From Prevotella sp. (GTDB taxonomy: Bacteria > Bacteroidota > Bacteroidia > Bacteroidales > Bacteroidaceae): a stretch of DNA of 64,000 nt. The translations under genes were made by a program, and so were the position numbers. Positions 43,933 through 51,823 of the stretch are shown here, in pieces. Below the pieces are notes generated by a model. The model was given only the letters and a program-made list of their open reading frames with translations, searched no databases and was not told the DNA's origin. The number at the start of each line of letters is the position of its first letter. Positions within the stretch are counted from its first letter, which is position 1. The stretch lies in the NCBI GenBank assembly GCA_017475265.1, contig JAFVFY010000027.1, forward strand, positions 124,001-188,000, given 5' to 3'.

Positions 43933-45330
43933 CTAGAACTGCGTCTGGATGACCTCCTTTACGCCCTCGCCGCGCTTGAAGAGGACGATAAATGCATTGT
44001 TCGACTGCTCCGTGTTACCGTTGGCGGCTACGGTGTAGTCGTGTACTTTATTGTCGGAATTAACCGTACTAGTGTATGTCTGGTCGCTGAAACGGTGGTA
44101 ATGGCCGGAGAAGTGCTGCACCTTTCCATCGACCTTTCCCGCCGTCTTCATCATAATGGCTGAGAGTGGGTCCTTCTTCAGCTTGTTGGCAGAGCTGGCA
44201 TTGTTGTAGGAGATGCCTGAGGTGCTGCTGCCGTAGGCCGATTCGTCGGTAGCAGGGATGTAGAGTCCCTTGTCGTTCTGGTCGAGCCACCAACGGTTGC
44301 AGTCGCTACCGGCAAGCCAAGGGTAGTGCTGCATCCAGACGGAGGCTTCGTCGGCGTGGCTCTCCACGAAGGTGTCGAGGGCGCTGATGACACCGTCAGG
44401 AGCATAATACGTGGCGCTGCCGAAGAGCGAGGGTTTCTTGTAGAGCTTCTGGAACCAGTAGGTCTGGGCGCAGTAGAAGCGCACGTCCTTGAACTTGAAG
44501 GTAAAGGGCTTCGACTGGAAACAGCCCGACTTTGATTCGTCGGTGAAGTAGGAGATGTCCTCATCGAATACACCTTGTCCATTCCAATAGCTGTTGTTGT
44601 CGGTGATGGCGCTGATGGTCTTGTCATCAGCATTGGAGCCGCTCCATGTGGCACCCTTGTCGGGATTGTCGCCTGTCCAGTAGTCGGGCGAGATGTCGTG
44701 GTTACCGGCGATGAAGATAAATGGTATTCCGGCGGTCTTTGCCAGCTCTGCGGTGCAGTTGAGGAAATTGTTGTGCGAGCCGCTGCTGCCGTCGTCGCCC
44801 TTGTCCTGGTCTATGTCACCGAGGCAGAAGACGATGCTGGTCTTCGGCACTAGGCTCCTGGCTCCCCCCGTGGTGAAGGAAACCTTCTTCGTCTTTCCGT
44901 CCTTGCCCATGTCGAGGATGTTCTGCATGATTCTAGCCATTTCCTCAGTGCTGGTACCGTCGTGTCCGCTGCCTTGGTTGATGTGGCAGTCAGAGAAGAA
45001 CACACCGCAGAACCATACGTCCTCCGTGAAGCGGAAACCGTAGGCACGGTTATTGTAGGTGAAAATCTTCAATTCGTCGTAGCTAATGTTGGCTGTCGTG
45101 GGGTTGGGGGTGATGTCAGCGGCGCTGACCGTCTGCCCGTCTATCTGCACGGCCGTGATAAGTCCGCTGAGGTTAGTACCCGCAGGTAGGGAGACAGTGG
45201 TGAAACCTTTCTCGTCGGTCTCAGCCACAGACGAGTAGGTCACGCCATTGAGTGTGAATGTCATCTGAGCAAAGGCAGCAGAAAGAGACAGACATGCGAG
45301 GGAAAATGTAGTTAGCAGACGTAATATCAT
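43933..45330 (-). CDS. Secreted calcineurin-like metallophosphoesterase
   Basis: 465 residues; signal peptide LRLLTTFSLACLSLSAAFAQ. Metal-site motifs are visible: CHINQ near the start of the domain, GDIDQD, AGNHD, a HYPWL segment and GHYHRFSD, the order expected for this superfamily (GDxxx, GNHE/D, GHxH). Acts on a phosphoester outside the cytoplasm; substrate unknown. The C-terminal ~60 residues lack a recognised sorting domain. -7 box TATCTTTG at 45358-45365 (minus) lies 27 bp upstream. Confidence 0.85.
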   Translation of the reverse strand: MILRLLTTFSLACLSLSAAFAQMTFTLNGVTYSSVAETDEKGFTTVSLPAGTNLSGLITAVQIDGQTVSAADITPNPTTANISYDELKIFTYNNRAYGFRFTEDVWFCGVFFSDCHINQGSGHDGTSTEEMARIMQNILDMGKDGKTKKVSFTTGGARSLVPKTSIVFCLGDIDQDKGDDGSSGSHNNFLNCTAELAKTAGIPFIFIAGNHDISPDYWTGDNPDKGATWSGSNADDKTISAITDNNSYWNGQGVFDEDISYFTDESKSGCFQSKPFTFKFKDVRFYCAQTYWFQKLYKKPSLFGSATYYAPDGVISALDTFVESHADEASVWMQHYPWLAGSDCNRWWLDQNDKGLYIPATDESAYGSSTSGISYNNASSANKLKKDPLSAIMMKTAGKVDGKVQHFSGHYHRFSDQTYTSTVNSDNKVHDYTVAANGNTEQSNNAFIVLFKRGEGVKEVIQTQF

Positions 45331-45424
45331 AGTATAGGTTGGTTAATAATTGCTCCGCAAAGATACAACAATAATGTAAACGAACGAAGTTAATTAACTA
45401 TTTTTGGGGTTTTTCAGCAAAACA

Positions 45425-45456
45425 TTTGGTGGGATGGGAAATTATTGATAACTTTG
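45425..45456 (+). promoter_or_regulatory. Bacteroidetes promoter of the DUF6057 gene
   Basis: TTTG 45425-45428, 20 bp, TAACTTTG 45449-45456. This excludes the TTG at 45445 as the translation start. Confidence 0.75.
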
Positions 45457-45480
45457 CCGCAAATAAAGAAAAGACTCTCT

Positions 45481-46638
45481 ATGATATATAATAATAATGT
45501 ATTAAGGCACGGTACTGTCACAACTCGAATTGTATGTGCGGTCTGTTTTCTGGTGTTCTCGTTTCTATGGCTCTTTTGGTTTCAGGCCGATTTGCTGGCC
45601 GTGGCGCAGCATACACTTAGCGGCGGAGTGACGCACTATAACCGCACAATGGGAGCCTCCATTATCACTTTGGTGCTCTTCCTGCTGCAACTGGCCGTCC
45701 ACGCCATTACAAGGTTGTCGCGGCGTACGCATGCGCTGACCTACGTGCCGTCGTTCCTCGCCCTGGCATTCCTCTCTGATATCAACGTCTGCTCCGGCAA
45801 TGTGGTGGAGGTAGGCCGACTGTGGTGGCTGTTAGTCATCATGTTCGTGCTCTGGATAGGAGCCGTATGGCTGGCAAAACAGATGCTGCCGTTCAACGAC
45901 AGCGACAAGCAGCCCACAGGACTCTTCTCAGCCCGCACATGGATGAACCTCGTGCAGCTGGCCGTAATGATGCTCTTCGTCGCCGCCTTCGGCAATACCA
46001 ATGCCGTGCTCCATTTCCGTGCCCATGCCGAGACGGCTCTTCTGCGTGGCGACAACAAGGAGGCCATGCGCGTGGGATGGGAGTCGCTGGAGACCGACTC
46101 ACAGCTGATGATGCTCCGTGCCTTTGCCCTCTCTCGCGAGGGACTGATGGGGGAAAAGCTGTTCTGCTATCCCATTGTGGGCAGTGGGGCTGACCTGCTC
46201 CCCATGAACGAGGCCCCGCTAATGATTCCCGCCGACAGCATCTGGAAACACTTAGGCGGAAAGCCTGCCAACCCTATGAACGATGGGAAGTTCTACCACC
46301 TTCTGGAACTCGACTCACTGGCTACACCCGCCGTGGCAGACTACGTGCTCTGTGGTAAGCTTATCGACCGAGACCTCAAGGGTTTCGTAAAGCTGCTGCC
46401 AAAATATTATGGGCAAGCATCTATGCTCCCCCGACATTACCGTGAGGCCCTGGTGCTCTATAACCATTTATATGCCGCGAAGCCCGGAAGCGTCGCCCAC
46501 TACTATGAAGATGAGGCACTTGAGCAAGAGTATAAGCAGCTGCAAGAGCTATTGGCACAGTATCCCGAGGGCAGCGAGAAAAAGCTGAAGATGCTCGAGG
46601 TTTACCGCAACACCTACTGGTATTACTATTCAAATTAA
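45481..46638 (+). CDS. DUF6057-type membrane protein
   Basis: 385 residues from ATG 45481, chosen because the promoter -7 box lies at 45449-45456. Four likely transmembrane segments: VCAVCFLVFSFLWLFWF, GASIITLVLFLLQLAV, LWWLLVIMFVLWIGAVWLA and LVQLAVMMLFVAAFG. A soluble helical, TPR-like C-terminal part follows (EAMRVGWESLE, HYREALVLYNHLY). Matches the DUF6057 family of Bacteroidetes inner-membrane proteins; function unknown. Confidence 0.75.
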   Translation: MIYNNNVLRHGTVTTRIVCAVCFLVFSFLWLFWFQADLLAVAQHTLSGGVTHYNRTMGASIITLVLFLLQLAVHAITRLSRRTHALTYVPSFLALAFLSDINVCSGNVVEVGRLWWLLVIMFVLWIGAVWLAKQMLPFNDSDKQPTGLFSARTWMNLVQLAVMMLFVAAFGNTNAVLHFRAHAETALLRGDNKEAMRVGWESLETDSQLMMLRAFALSREGLMGEKLFCYPIVGSGADLLPMNEAPLMIPADSIWKHLGGKPANPMNDGKFYHLLELDSLATPAVADYVLCGKLIDRDLKGFVKLLPKYYGQASMLPRHYREALVLYNHLYAAKPGSVAHYYEDEALEQEYKQLQELLAQYPEGSEKKLKMLEVYRNTYWYYYSN

Positions 46639-46643
46639 CTCCC

Positions 46644-46678
46644 TTTATTGTTTATTGTATATTGTTTATTGTTTATTG
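46644..46678. repeat. Heptanucleotide array (tttattg type), 5 units
   Basis: Directly 3' of the DUF6057 stop, upstream of the next promoter. Confidence 0.85.
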
Positions 46679-46681
46679 TTC

Positions 46682-46710
46682 TTGCACTTCCACAAAAAAT
46701 ACTACCTTTG
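46682..46710 (+). promoter_or_regulatory. Bacteroidetes promoter of the carboxyltransferase gene
   Basis: TTG 46682-46684, 18 bp, TACCTTTG 46703-46710; start codon 46757. Confidence 0.65.
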
Positions 46711-46756
46711 CATCCAAATTGCATAAACAACCTTTTTTAACTGAAATCATAAAACT

Positions 46757-48535
46757 ATGGCAAAGAAACAAATCAAGTTTAGTCTTGTCTACCGCGATAT
46801 GTGGCAGTCGAGCGGAAAATTCCAGCCTCGCAAGGATCAGTTGGAGCGCATCGCACCCGTCATCATCGACATGGGTTGCTTCGACCGTGTGGAGACCAAC
46901 GGCGGTGCTTTTGAGCAGGTGAACCTCATGGCTGGCGAGAACCCCAACGCTGCCGTGCGCGCTTTCTGCAAACCCTTCAACGAGGTGGGCATACAGACCC
47001 ACATGCTCGACCGAGGACTTAACGCCCTCCGTATGTATCCCGTGCCCGACGACGTGCGCGAGCTGATGTACAAGGTGAAGCACGCACAGGGCGTGGACAT
47101 TCCGCGAATCTTCTGCGGTCTGAACGACACACGCAACATCATTCCCTCGATTAAGTGGGCAAAGGCAGCTGGTATGATTCCGCAGGCCACGCTCTGCATC
47201 ACCACCTCGCCTGTGCATACCGTGGAGTATTACTCGGCCATTGCCGATGAGGTCATCGCCGCCGGTGCTGAGGAAATCTGCCTGAAGGACATGGCCGGCA
47301 TCGGACAGCCCGCCATGCTCGGTGCCCTGACGAAGAGCATCAAGACGAAGCATCCCGACATCATCATACAGTATCACGGCCACTCCGGCCCCGGTCTGTC
47401 GATGGCCTCTATTCTGGAGGTGTGTAACAATGGCGCCGACATCATCGACACCGCTATCGAGCCGCTCAGCTGGGGTAAGGTTCATCCCGATATTATCTCC
47501 GTACAGTCGATGCTAAAGAACGAGGGTTTCGAGGTGAAAGAGCTGAACATGAACGCCTACATGCAGGCCCGCACGCTGACGCAAGAGTTCATCGATGACT
47601 GGCTAGGCTACTTCATCAATCCTGCCAACAAACACATGTCATCGCTGCTGCTCGGTAGTGGACTGCCCGGCGGTATGATGGGAAGTATGATGGCCGACCT
47701 CGGTCCCATACAGAGCATGATTAACAAACTGCGCGAAAAGAAGGGAGAGCCGGCACTGACCATGGACGACATGCTGGTGCGCCTCTTCAATGAGGTGGAA
47801 TACGTGTGGCCGCGCGTCGGCTATCCCCCACTCGTCACGCCGTTCTCGCAATACACGAAGAACATCGCCCTGATGAACCTCCTCACCATGGAGCAGGGCA
47901 AGGGCCGCTACGTGATGATGGACGACGCCATCTGGGGCATGATTCTCGGAAAGAGTGGTAAGGTGCCCGGCACCATCGCTCCCGAGCTTATCGAACTCGC
48001 CAAGACGCAGAAGCGTGAGTTCACCGACGTTGACCCGCACACGCTGCTGCCCAATGCCCTTGAAGGCTTCAAGAAGGAGATGGACGAGAATGGCTGGGAC
48101 TACGGTCAGGACAACGAGGAACTTTTCGAACTGGCCATGCACCCCGAGCAGTACCGTCCGTTCAAGAGCGGCCAGGCCAAGAAGCAGCTGCTGGCCGACA
48201 TCCAAAAGGCAAAGGATGCCAAGCTGGGTGGCTCGAAGATAAGTCCCGAGGAACTGGCCGCCTTCAAGCACGCCAAGGCCGATGCCCTCGTGTGTCCCTC
48301 TGCCGGACAAATCTTCTACGAGTTCAACGGCGACGGCGAGTGTGCTCCGTGCATCGAGCCGTTCATCGGTCAGAAGTATGAGGAAGGCCAGACCTTCTGC
48401 TACCTCGTGGAGAAGTGGGGCGAGATTGTTCCCATCCCCGCAGCCCTCGGTGGCAAGCTCGTGGAGGTCAGTGCCAAGCAGGGTGCGAAGGTGCGCAAGG
48501 GCGACACCCTGGCCTGGATAGAAAGACAGGTATAA
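46757..48535 (+). CDS. PycB/OadA-like carboxyltransferase with degenerate biotinyl domain
   Basis: 592 residues. The TIM-barrel carboxyltransferase core shows D14 in VYRDMWQSS (family RDAHQS, His replaced by Trp), FCGLNDTRN, TTSPVHTVEYY, the metal-lysine motif CLKDMAG and QYHGHSGPG for the H-x-H ligands. A long C-terminal part leads to a lipoyl/biotinyl-like fold (GGKLVEVSAKQGAKVRKGDT ending LAWIERQV). The expected E-A-M-K-M is replaced by VEKWGE, with no lysine at the aligned site. It may be a decarboxylase/carboxyltransferase subunit using a separate biotin carrier. Conserved-looking rather than decayed. No partner subunits nearby. Confidence 0.72.
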   Translation: MAKKQIKFSLVYRDMWQSSGKFQPRKDQLERIAPVIIDMGCFDRVETNGGAFEQVNLMAGENPNAAVRAFCKPFNEVGIQTHMLDRGLNALRMYPVPDDVRELMYKVKHAQGVDIPRIFCGLNDTRNIIPSIKWAKAAGMIPQATLCITTSPVHTVEYYSAIADEVIAAGAEEICLKDMAGIGQPAMLGALTKSIKTKHPDIIIQYHGHSGPGLSMASILEVCNNGADIIDTAIEPLSWGKVHPDIISVQSMLKNEGFEVKELNMNAYMQARTLTQEFIDDWLGYFINPANKHMSSLLLGSGLPGGMMGSMMADLGPIQSMINKLREKKGEPALTMDDMLVRLFNEVEYVWPRVGYPPLVTPFSQYTKNIALMNLLTMEQGKGRYVMMDDAIWGMILGKSGKVPGTIAPELIELAKTQKREFTDVDPHTLLPNALEGFKKEMDENGWDYGQDNEELFELAMHPEQYRPFKSGQAKKQLLADIQKAKDAKLGGSKISPEELAAFKHAKADALVCPSAGQIFYEFNGDGECAPCIEPFIGQKYEEGQTFCYLVEKWGEIVPIPAALGGKLVEVSAKQGAKVRKGDTLAWIERQV

Positions 48536-48569
48536 GGAAGCTATGGTACTGAATTTATAATTTTATATA

Positions 48570-48715
48570 AACAACGAATTACACGATTTTCACGAATTGA
48601 CACGAATCATTTCCAATTTTACGAATTATTGTTAATTCCTTTTTTCTGGCGCAGCAATTCGTATAATAAAATAAGCAATTCGTGTTAATTCGTGAAATTC
48701 GTGAAATTCGTTGTT
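48570..48715. repeat. Large imperfect inverted repeat (acgaatt type)
   Basis: acaacgaattacacgatttt at the left and aattcgtgaaattcgttgt at the right fold together; related in design to the repeats flanking ilvN but with gaatt replacing ggatt. It occupies the convergent gap between the carboxyltransferase and rlmI. Confidence 0.75.
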
Positions 48716-48741
48716 TATAAAAAGGGTTTATTTGTTTCGGA

Positions 48742-49929
48742 TTATTCCACGTAGAGCACCAGTCCTTTGAGGTATTCGCCTTCGGGATGGTAGATGTTTA
48801 TGGGGTGGTCGGCTGGCTGGTGCAGTTGGTGGAGGATGCGCACGCTGCGCCCGGCCTGGGCGGCGGCGGTGAACACGGCGTTTCGGAAGTGTTCCTTCGT
48901 CACCACCTGTGAACAGGAGAAGGTGAAGAGCAGACCGCCAGGGGCAATCTTCTCGAAGGCACACCTGTTGAGCCGGGTGTAACCCTTCAGCGCGTTGTGC
49001 AGCGCCCCACGGTGCTTGGCAAAGGCCGGCGGGTCGAGGATGATAAGGTCGTAAGCCCCCTCCATCCCGTCAAGGAACTTGAAGGCATCCTCACAGAAGG
49101 CCTTGTGACGACGGTCGCCAGGGAAGTTCAGTTCCACGTTGCGTCGCGTCAGTTCTACGGCTTTCACCGAGCTGTCCACGGAGTGGACGAGGCAGGCGCC
49201 GCCGCGCATGGCATAGAACGAGAATCCGCCGGTGTAGCAGAACATGTTGAGCACGGTGCGACCCTTGCTGTAGCGCTCCACCAAGGCACGGTTCTCGCGC
49301 TGGTCTACGAAGAATCCTGTCTTTTGTCCTTTCAGCCAGTCCACGTGGAAGCGCAGCCCATTCTCCATGGCGGTGTCATCCTCGCTGCCTCCCATGAGGA
49401 AACCGTTTGCCGTTTCCATGAAGGGTAGTGTGGTCTCGCTCTTATAGTAGATATTCGCTACGTGGTCGCTCATTACTTCGGCCAAGGCCTCAGCTATGTC
49501 ACGACGACTGCGATGCATGCCGATGCTGTGGGCTTGCATCACGGCTGTGTGTCCGTAAATGTCGATGACGAGGCCGGAGAGCATGTCGCCCTCACCGTGG
49601 ACGAGACGGAAAGCAGTAGTCTGGAGGTGGGAGGAATAGGAGGATAGAAAACCCATGGCTTTTCTGGCTTCGAGCGCGGCTTTCAGGCGTTGCTGCCAGA
49701 AGGCAGCATCGATGGGAATATCAGTAAACGACAGCACACGGACGGCGATGGAGCCACCCTGATAGTGGCCAGTGGCGGCATAGTGGCCGTCGGAGGTCAC
49801 GACGCGAACGACATCGCCCTCGCTGATACCATTGTCAATGTGGTGTATGGCTCCGGAGAATATCCAAGGATGGAAACGCAGCAGGCTTTCCTCCTTGCCA
49901 GGCTTCAAGTATACGGTTCTATAGTTCAT
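48742..49929 (-). CDS. rlmI: RlmI/RlmK-family 23S rRNA (cytosine-C5) methyltransferase
   Basis: 395 residues. N-terminal PUA domain (VYLKPGKEESLLRFHPWIFSG in parts), central EEHRE-like region (GQKTGFFVDQRENR), SAM motifs VLNMFCYTGGFSFYA and DLIILDPPAFA, and a C-terminal YHPEGEYLKGLVLYV. E. coli RlmI makes m5C1962; the same target is likely. The start codon lies inside a heptanucleotide array (49921-49955). Confidence 0.88.
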   Translation of the reverse strand: MNYRTVYLKPGKEESLLRFHPWIFSGAIHHIDNGISEGDVVRVVTSDGHYAATGHYQGGSIAVRVLSFTDIPIDAAFWQQRLKAALEARKAMGFLSSYSSHLQTTAFRLVHGEGDMLSGLVIDIYGHTAVMQAHSIGMHRSRRDIAEALAEVMSDHVANIYYKSETTLPFMETANGFLMGGSEDDTAMENGLRFHVDWLKGQKTGFFVDQRENRALVERYSKGRTVLNMFCYTGGFSFYAMRGGACLVHSVDSSVKAVELTRRNVELNFPGDRRHKAFCEDAFKFLDGMEGAYDLIILDPPAFAKHRGALHNALKGYTRLNRCAFEKIAPGGLLFTFSCSQVVTKEHFRNAVFTAAAQAGRSVRILHQLHQPADHPINIYHPEGEYLKGLVLYVE

Positions 49930-49955
49930 AATTCATAGTCTATAGTTCATAGTTC
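49921..49955. repeat. Heptanucleotide array overlapping the rlmI start (atagttc type)
   Basis: Five 7-bp units; the first encodes part of MNYR at the rlmI N-terminus, the rest is upstream. Confidence 0.8.
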
Positions 49956-49966
49956 AATCGTCCTTT

Positions 49967-50563
49967 TCACTCCCCTTTCACTCCCATGGAAATGAGTTTG
50001 TTCAGTTTGTTATAGATATTGATGCAGGCCCAGGCGTCGGTGGCGGCGTAGAGTTTCTGCTTGTCAGTGAGAATGTCGGCATCCCAGTTGCTCAACTGCT
50101 GGCGCTTGCTTATTTTCTGACGGAAGAGGTTGGCGTAGAGCTTCTGTAGGCTCAAGTCCTCAATGTCCACCTCCTTCACCATGTTCTGAATGTCGATGAA
50201 GTTTCCGGGAGTAAAGGCTCCAAGGTGATGGAGCGAGTTCATGTCATCGGTCAAGGAGAGCCCCACCTTCGTCACGGTATTGTCTTCCAGGAAGGTCTTC
50301 AGTGCAGGGGTAAACCCCGTGTAGCGAAGGCGGAAGAGGAAACATGTGTCGGGCGTGCTCACCTGCAGCAACGACACCAAGTGCTGGTCACCGCGCTTGA
50401 ACGACGGTCGTGTCTCCGTGTCGATGCCCAGCAGGGGCTGCGAAAGCAAATAACGAACGGCGCGTGCCGTCTCGCCAGGTGTCAGGATAACAATGATGCG
50501 GCCGGGAAAAGCCACCACCGGCAGCTCGGCTATTAATTTCTTGTCGAATGTCTTGTATATCAC
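49967..50563 (-). CDS. 3'-5' exonuclease domain protein (DEDDy type)
   Basis: 198 residues from GTG 50563; a longer frame to 50656 would start upstream of the -7 box. IDTETRPSF carries the D-x-E, LSLTDDMNSL the second Asp, and LYAATDAWACINIY the final Y...D motif of RNase D / DNA Pol I proofreading domains. It likely trims RNA or DNA 3' ends; no HRDC domain is present. Confidence 0.85.
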   Translation of the reverse strand: MIYKTFDKKLIAELPVVAFPGRIIVILTPGETARAVRYLLSQPLLGIDTETRPSFKRGDQHLVSLLQVSTPDTCFLFRLRYTGFTPALKTFLEDNTVTKVGLSLTDDMNSLHHLGAFTPGNFIDIQNMVKEVDIEDLSLQKLYANLFRQKISKRQQLSNWDADILTDKQKLYAATDAWACINIYNKLNKLISMGVKGE

Positions 50564-50568
50564 GGCGG

Positions 50569-50576
50569 CAAAGGTA
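50569..50576 (-). promoter_or_regulatory. -7 box of the exonuclease gene, 5 nt from GTG start
   Basis: TACCTTTG on the minus strand, followed by CCGCC then GTG, the same spacing as at lptD. Confidence 0.6.
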
Positions 50577-50661
50577 CGACTTTTTCCTGAAACGGCAAAG
50601 GTGATGCAGGAAATTTCTATGGTGAAAGACCGGGCGTTTAACATTTTTATGGACAAACCGT

Positions 50662-50692
50662 TTTGCCGTGTGCGGATTATTGTGTACCTTTG
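50662..50692 (+). promoter_or_regulatory. Bacteroidetes promoter of the Rpn-type gene
   Basis: TTTG 50662-50665, 19 bp, TACCTTTG 50685-50692, start 50722. Divergent from the exonuclease promoter. Confidence 0.75.
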
Positions 50693-50721
50693 GCGGCGAA
50701 TTGTAATAAAGCGTAATAACC

Positions 50722-51789
50722 ATGATAGTAGCCAATCCTGTTTACGACGTTGTGTTCAAGTATCTCATGGAAGACGAGCGCATTGCCCGCACCATACTTT
50801 CTGCCCTGCTGAAGCAGGAGGTGGTGGAGGTGCACATGCGTAACAACGAGTACAACAACCCACTCACCGACAACCTCACCATCTACCGCATCGACTTCGG
50901 TGCCACCATCATCGACAGCAAGGGACAGCGTCAGACCATCCTCATAGAGGTGCAAAAGACGTGGGTGGAGGCAGAGGTGCTGCGTTTCCGCAAGTATCTT
51001 AGTTTTCAGTATGCCAACGATGCCAACATGACGGGCAATGGCCGTGACATACACGCACTGCCCATGGTAGCCATTTACTTGTTGGGCCACAAGGTGGGCG
51101 GCATAGAAGCACCCGTGGTGTATGTGGGTCATCAGGTGAAGGACTACTACGACAATGTTGTTGAAGGCGGAGCAAAAGACCCATTCGTGGAGAGCCTGAC
51201 ACACGACAGCATCATCGTGCAGATTCCGCGTCTGCACGGGAAGATAAACAACCGTCTGGACAAGGTACTAAGCATCTTCGACCAGACATTGAAGGACGGG
51301 AAGGACCCGCATACCATTGACATAGATGCCGGTGCATATCACGAGGATAACGACATGCAGCCCATCATCCGCCGCCTTCTGGAAGCTGCCGCCGACAGTG
51401 AACTGCGCCGGAAGATGGATGTGGAAGACGAGTTCCTCTCCGTGCTGAAGAGCCGCGATGAGGAGATCATGCACAAGGACATGCAGCTGGCGGAGACAAA
51501 GGTTGCCATCAAGGAGGCAACAGAAAAACTTGGCATGACCGAGGAGAAACTTGGCATGACCGAGGAGAAACTTGGCAGAGCCGAGGAAAAGCTTGGCAGA
51601 GCCGAGGAACAGCGTGCTCAGGCCGAGGAACAGCGAGCTCAGGCCGAGGAACGTGCCGAGCGGATTATGCGCAACTCGGTAATTGCCTTGATGGAGAAAA
51701 GAATGTCAGCTGAAGACATCGCTGCTATGCTTGGTATTGATGTCGCAACTGTAAAACAAATAGCACAGGGCAATGTAACAACCAAATGA
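50722..51789 (+). CDS. Rpn-family PD-(D/E)XK nuclease-like protein with coiled-coil tail
   Basis: 355 residues. PVYDVVFKYLMEDERIAR, RIDFGATI and ILIEVQKTW form the PD-(D/E)XK-type core with ExQ, as in recombination-promoting nuclease/transposase-31-like proteins. Residues about 270-310 are heptads of the form KLGMTEE / KLGRAEE / QRAQAEE, a coiled coil encoded by 21-bp repeats. The end (MEKRMSAEDIAAMLGIDVATV) resembles a small HTH. Role in DNA cleavage is inferred from the family. Confidence 0.8.
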   Translation: MIVANPVYDVVFKYLMEDERIARTILSALLKQEVVEVHMRNNEYNNPLTDNLTIYRIDFGATIIDSKGQRQTILIEVQKTWVEAEVLRFRKYLSFQYANDANMTGNGRDIHALPMVAIYLLGHKVGGIEAPVVYVGHQVKDYYDNVVEGGAKDPFVESLTHDSIIVQIPRLHGKINNRLDKVLSIFDQTLKDGKDPHTIDIDAGAYHEDNDMQPIIRRLLEAAADSELRRKMDVEDEFLSVLKSRDEEIMHKDMQLAETKVAIKEATEKLGMTEEKLGMTEEKLGRAEEKLGRAEEQRAQAEEQRAQAEERAERIMRNSVIALMEKRMSAEDIAAMLGIDVATVKQIAQGNVTTK

Positions 51790-51823
51790 ATGGGGAGCTT
51801 TTATTACCCCTCCGTCCCTTTCT

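Noticed and set aside
45445-45480. Upstream TTG start adding 12 residues to the DUF6057 protein
   Set aside because: The -7 promoter box lies at 45449-45456, so the region is not transcribed from that promoter.
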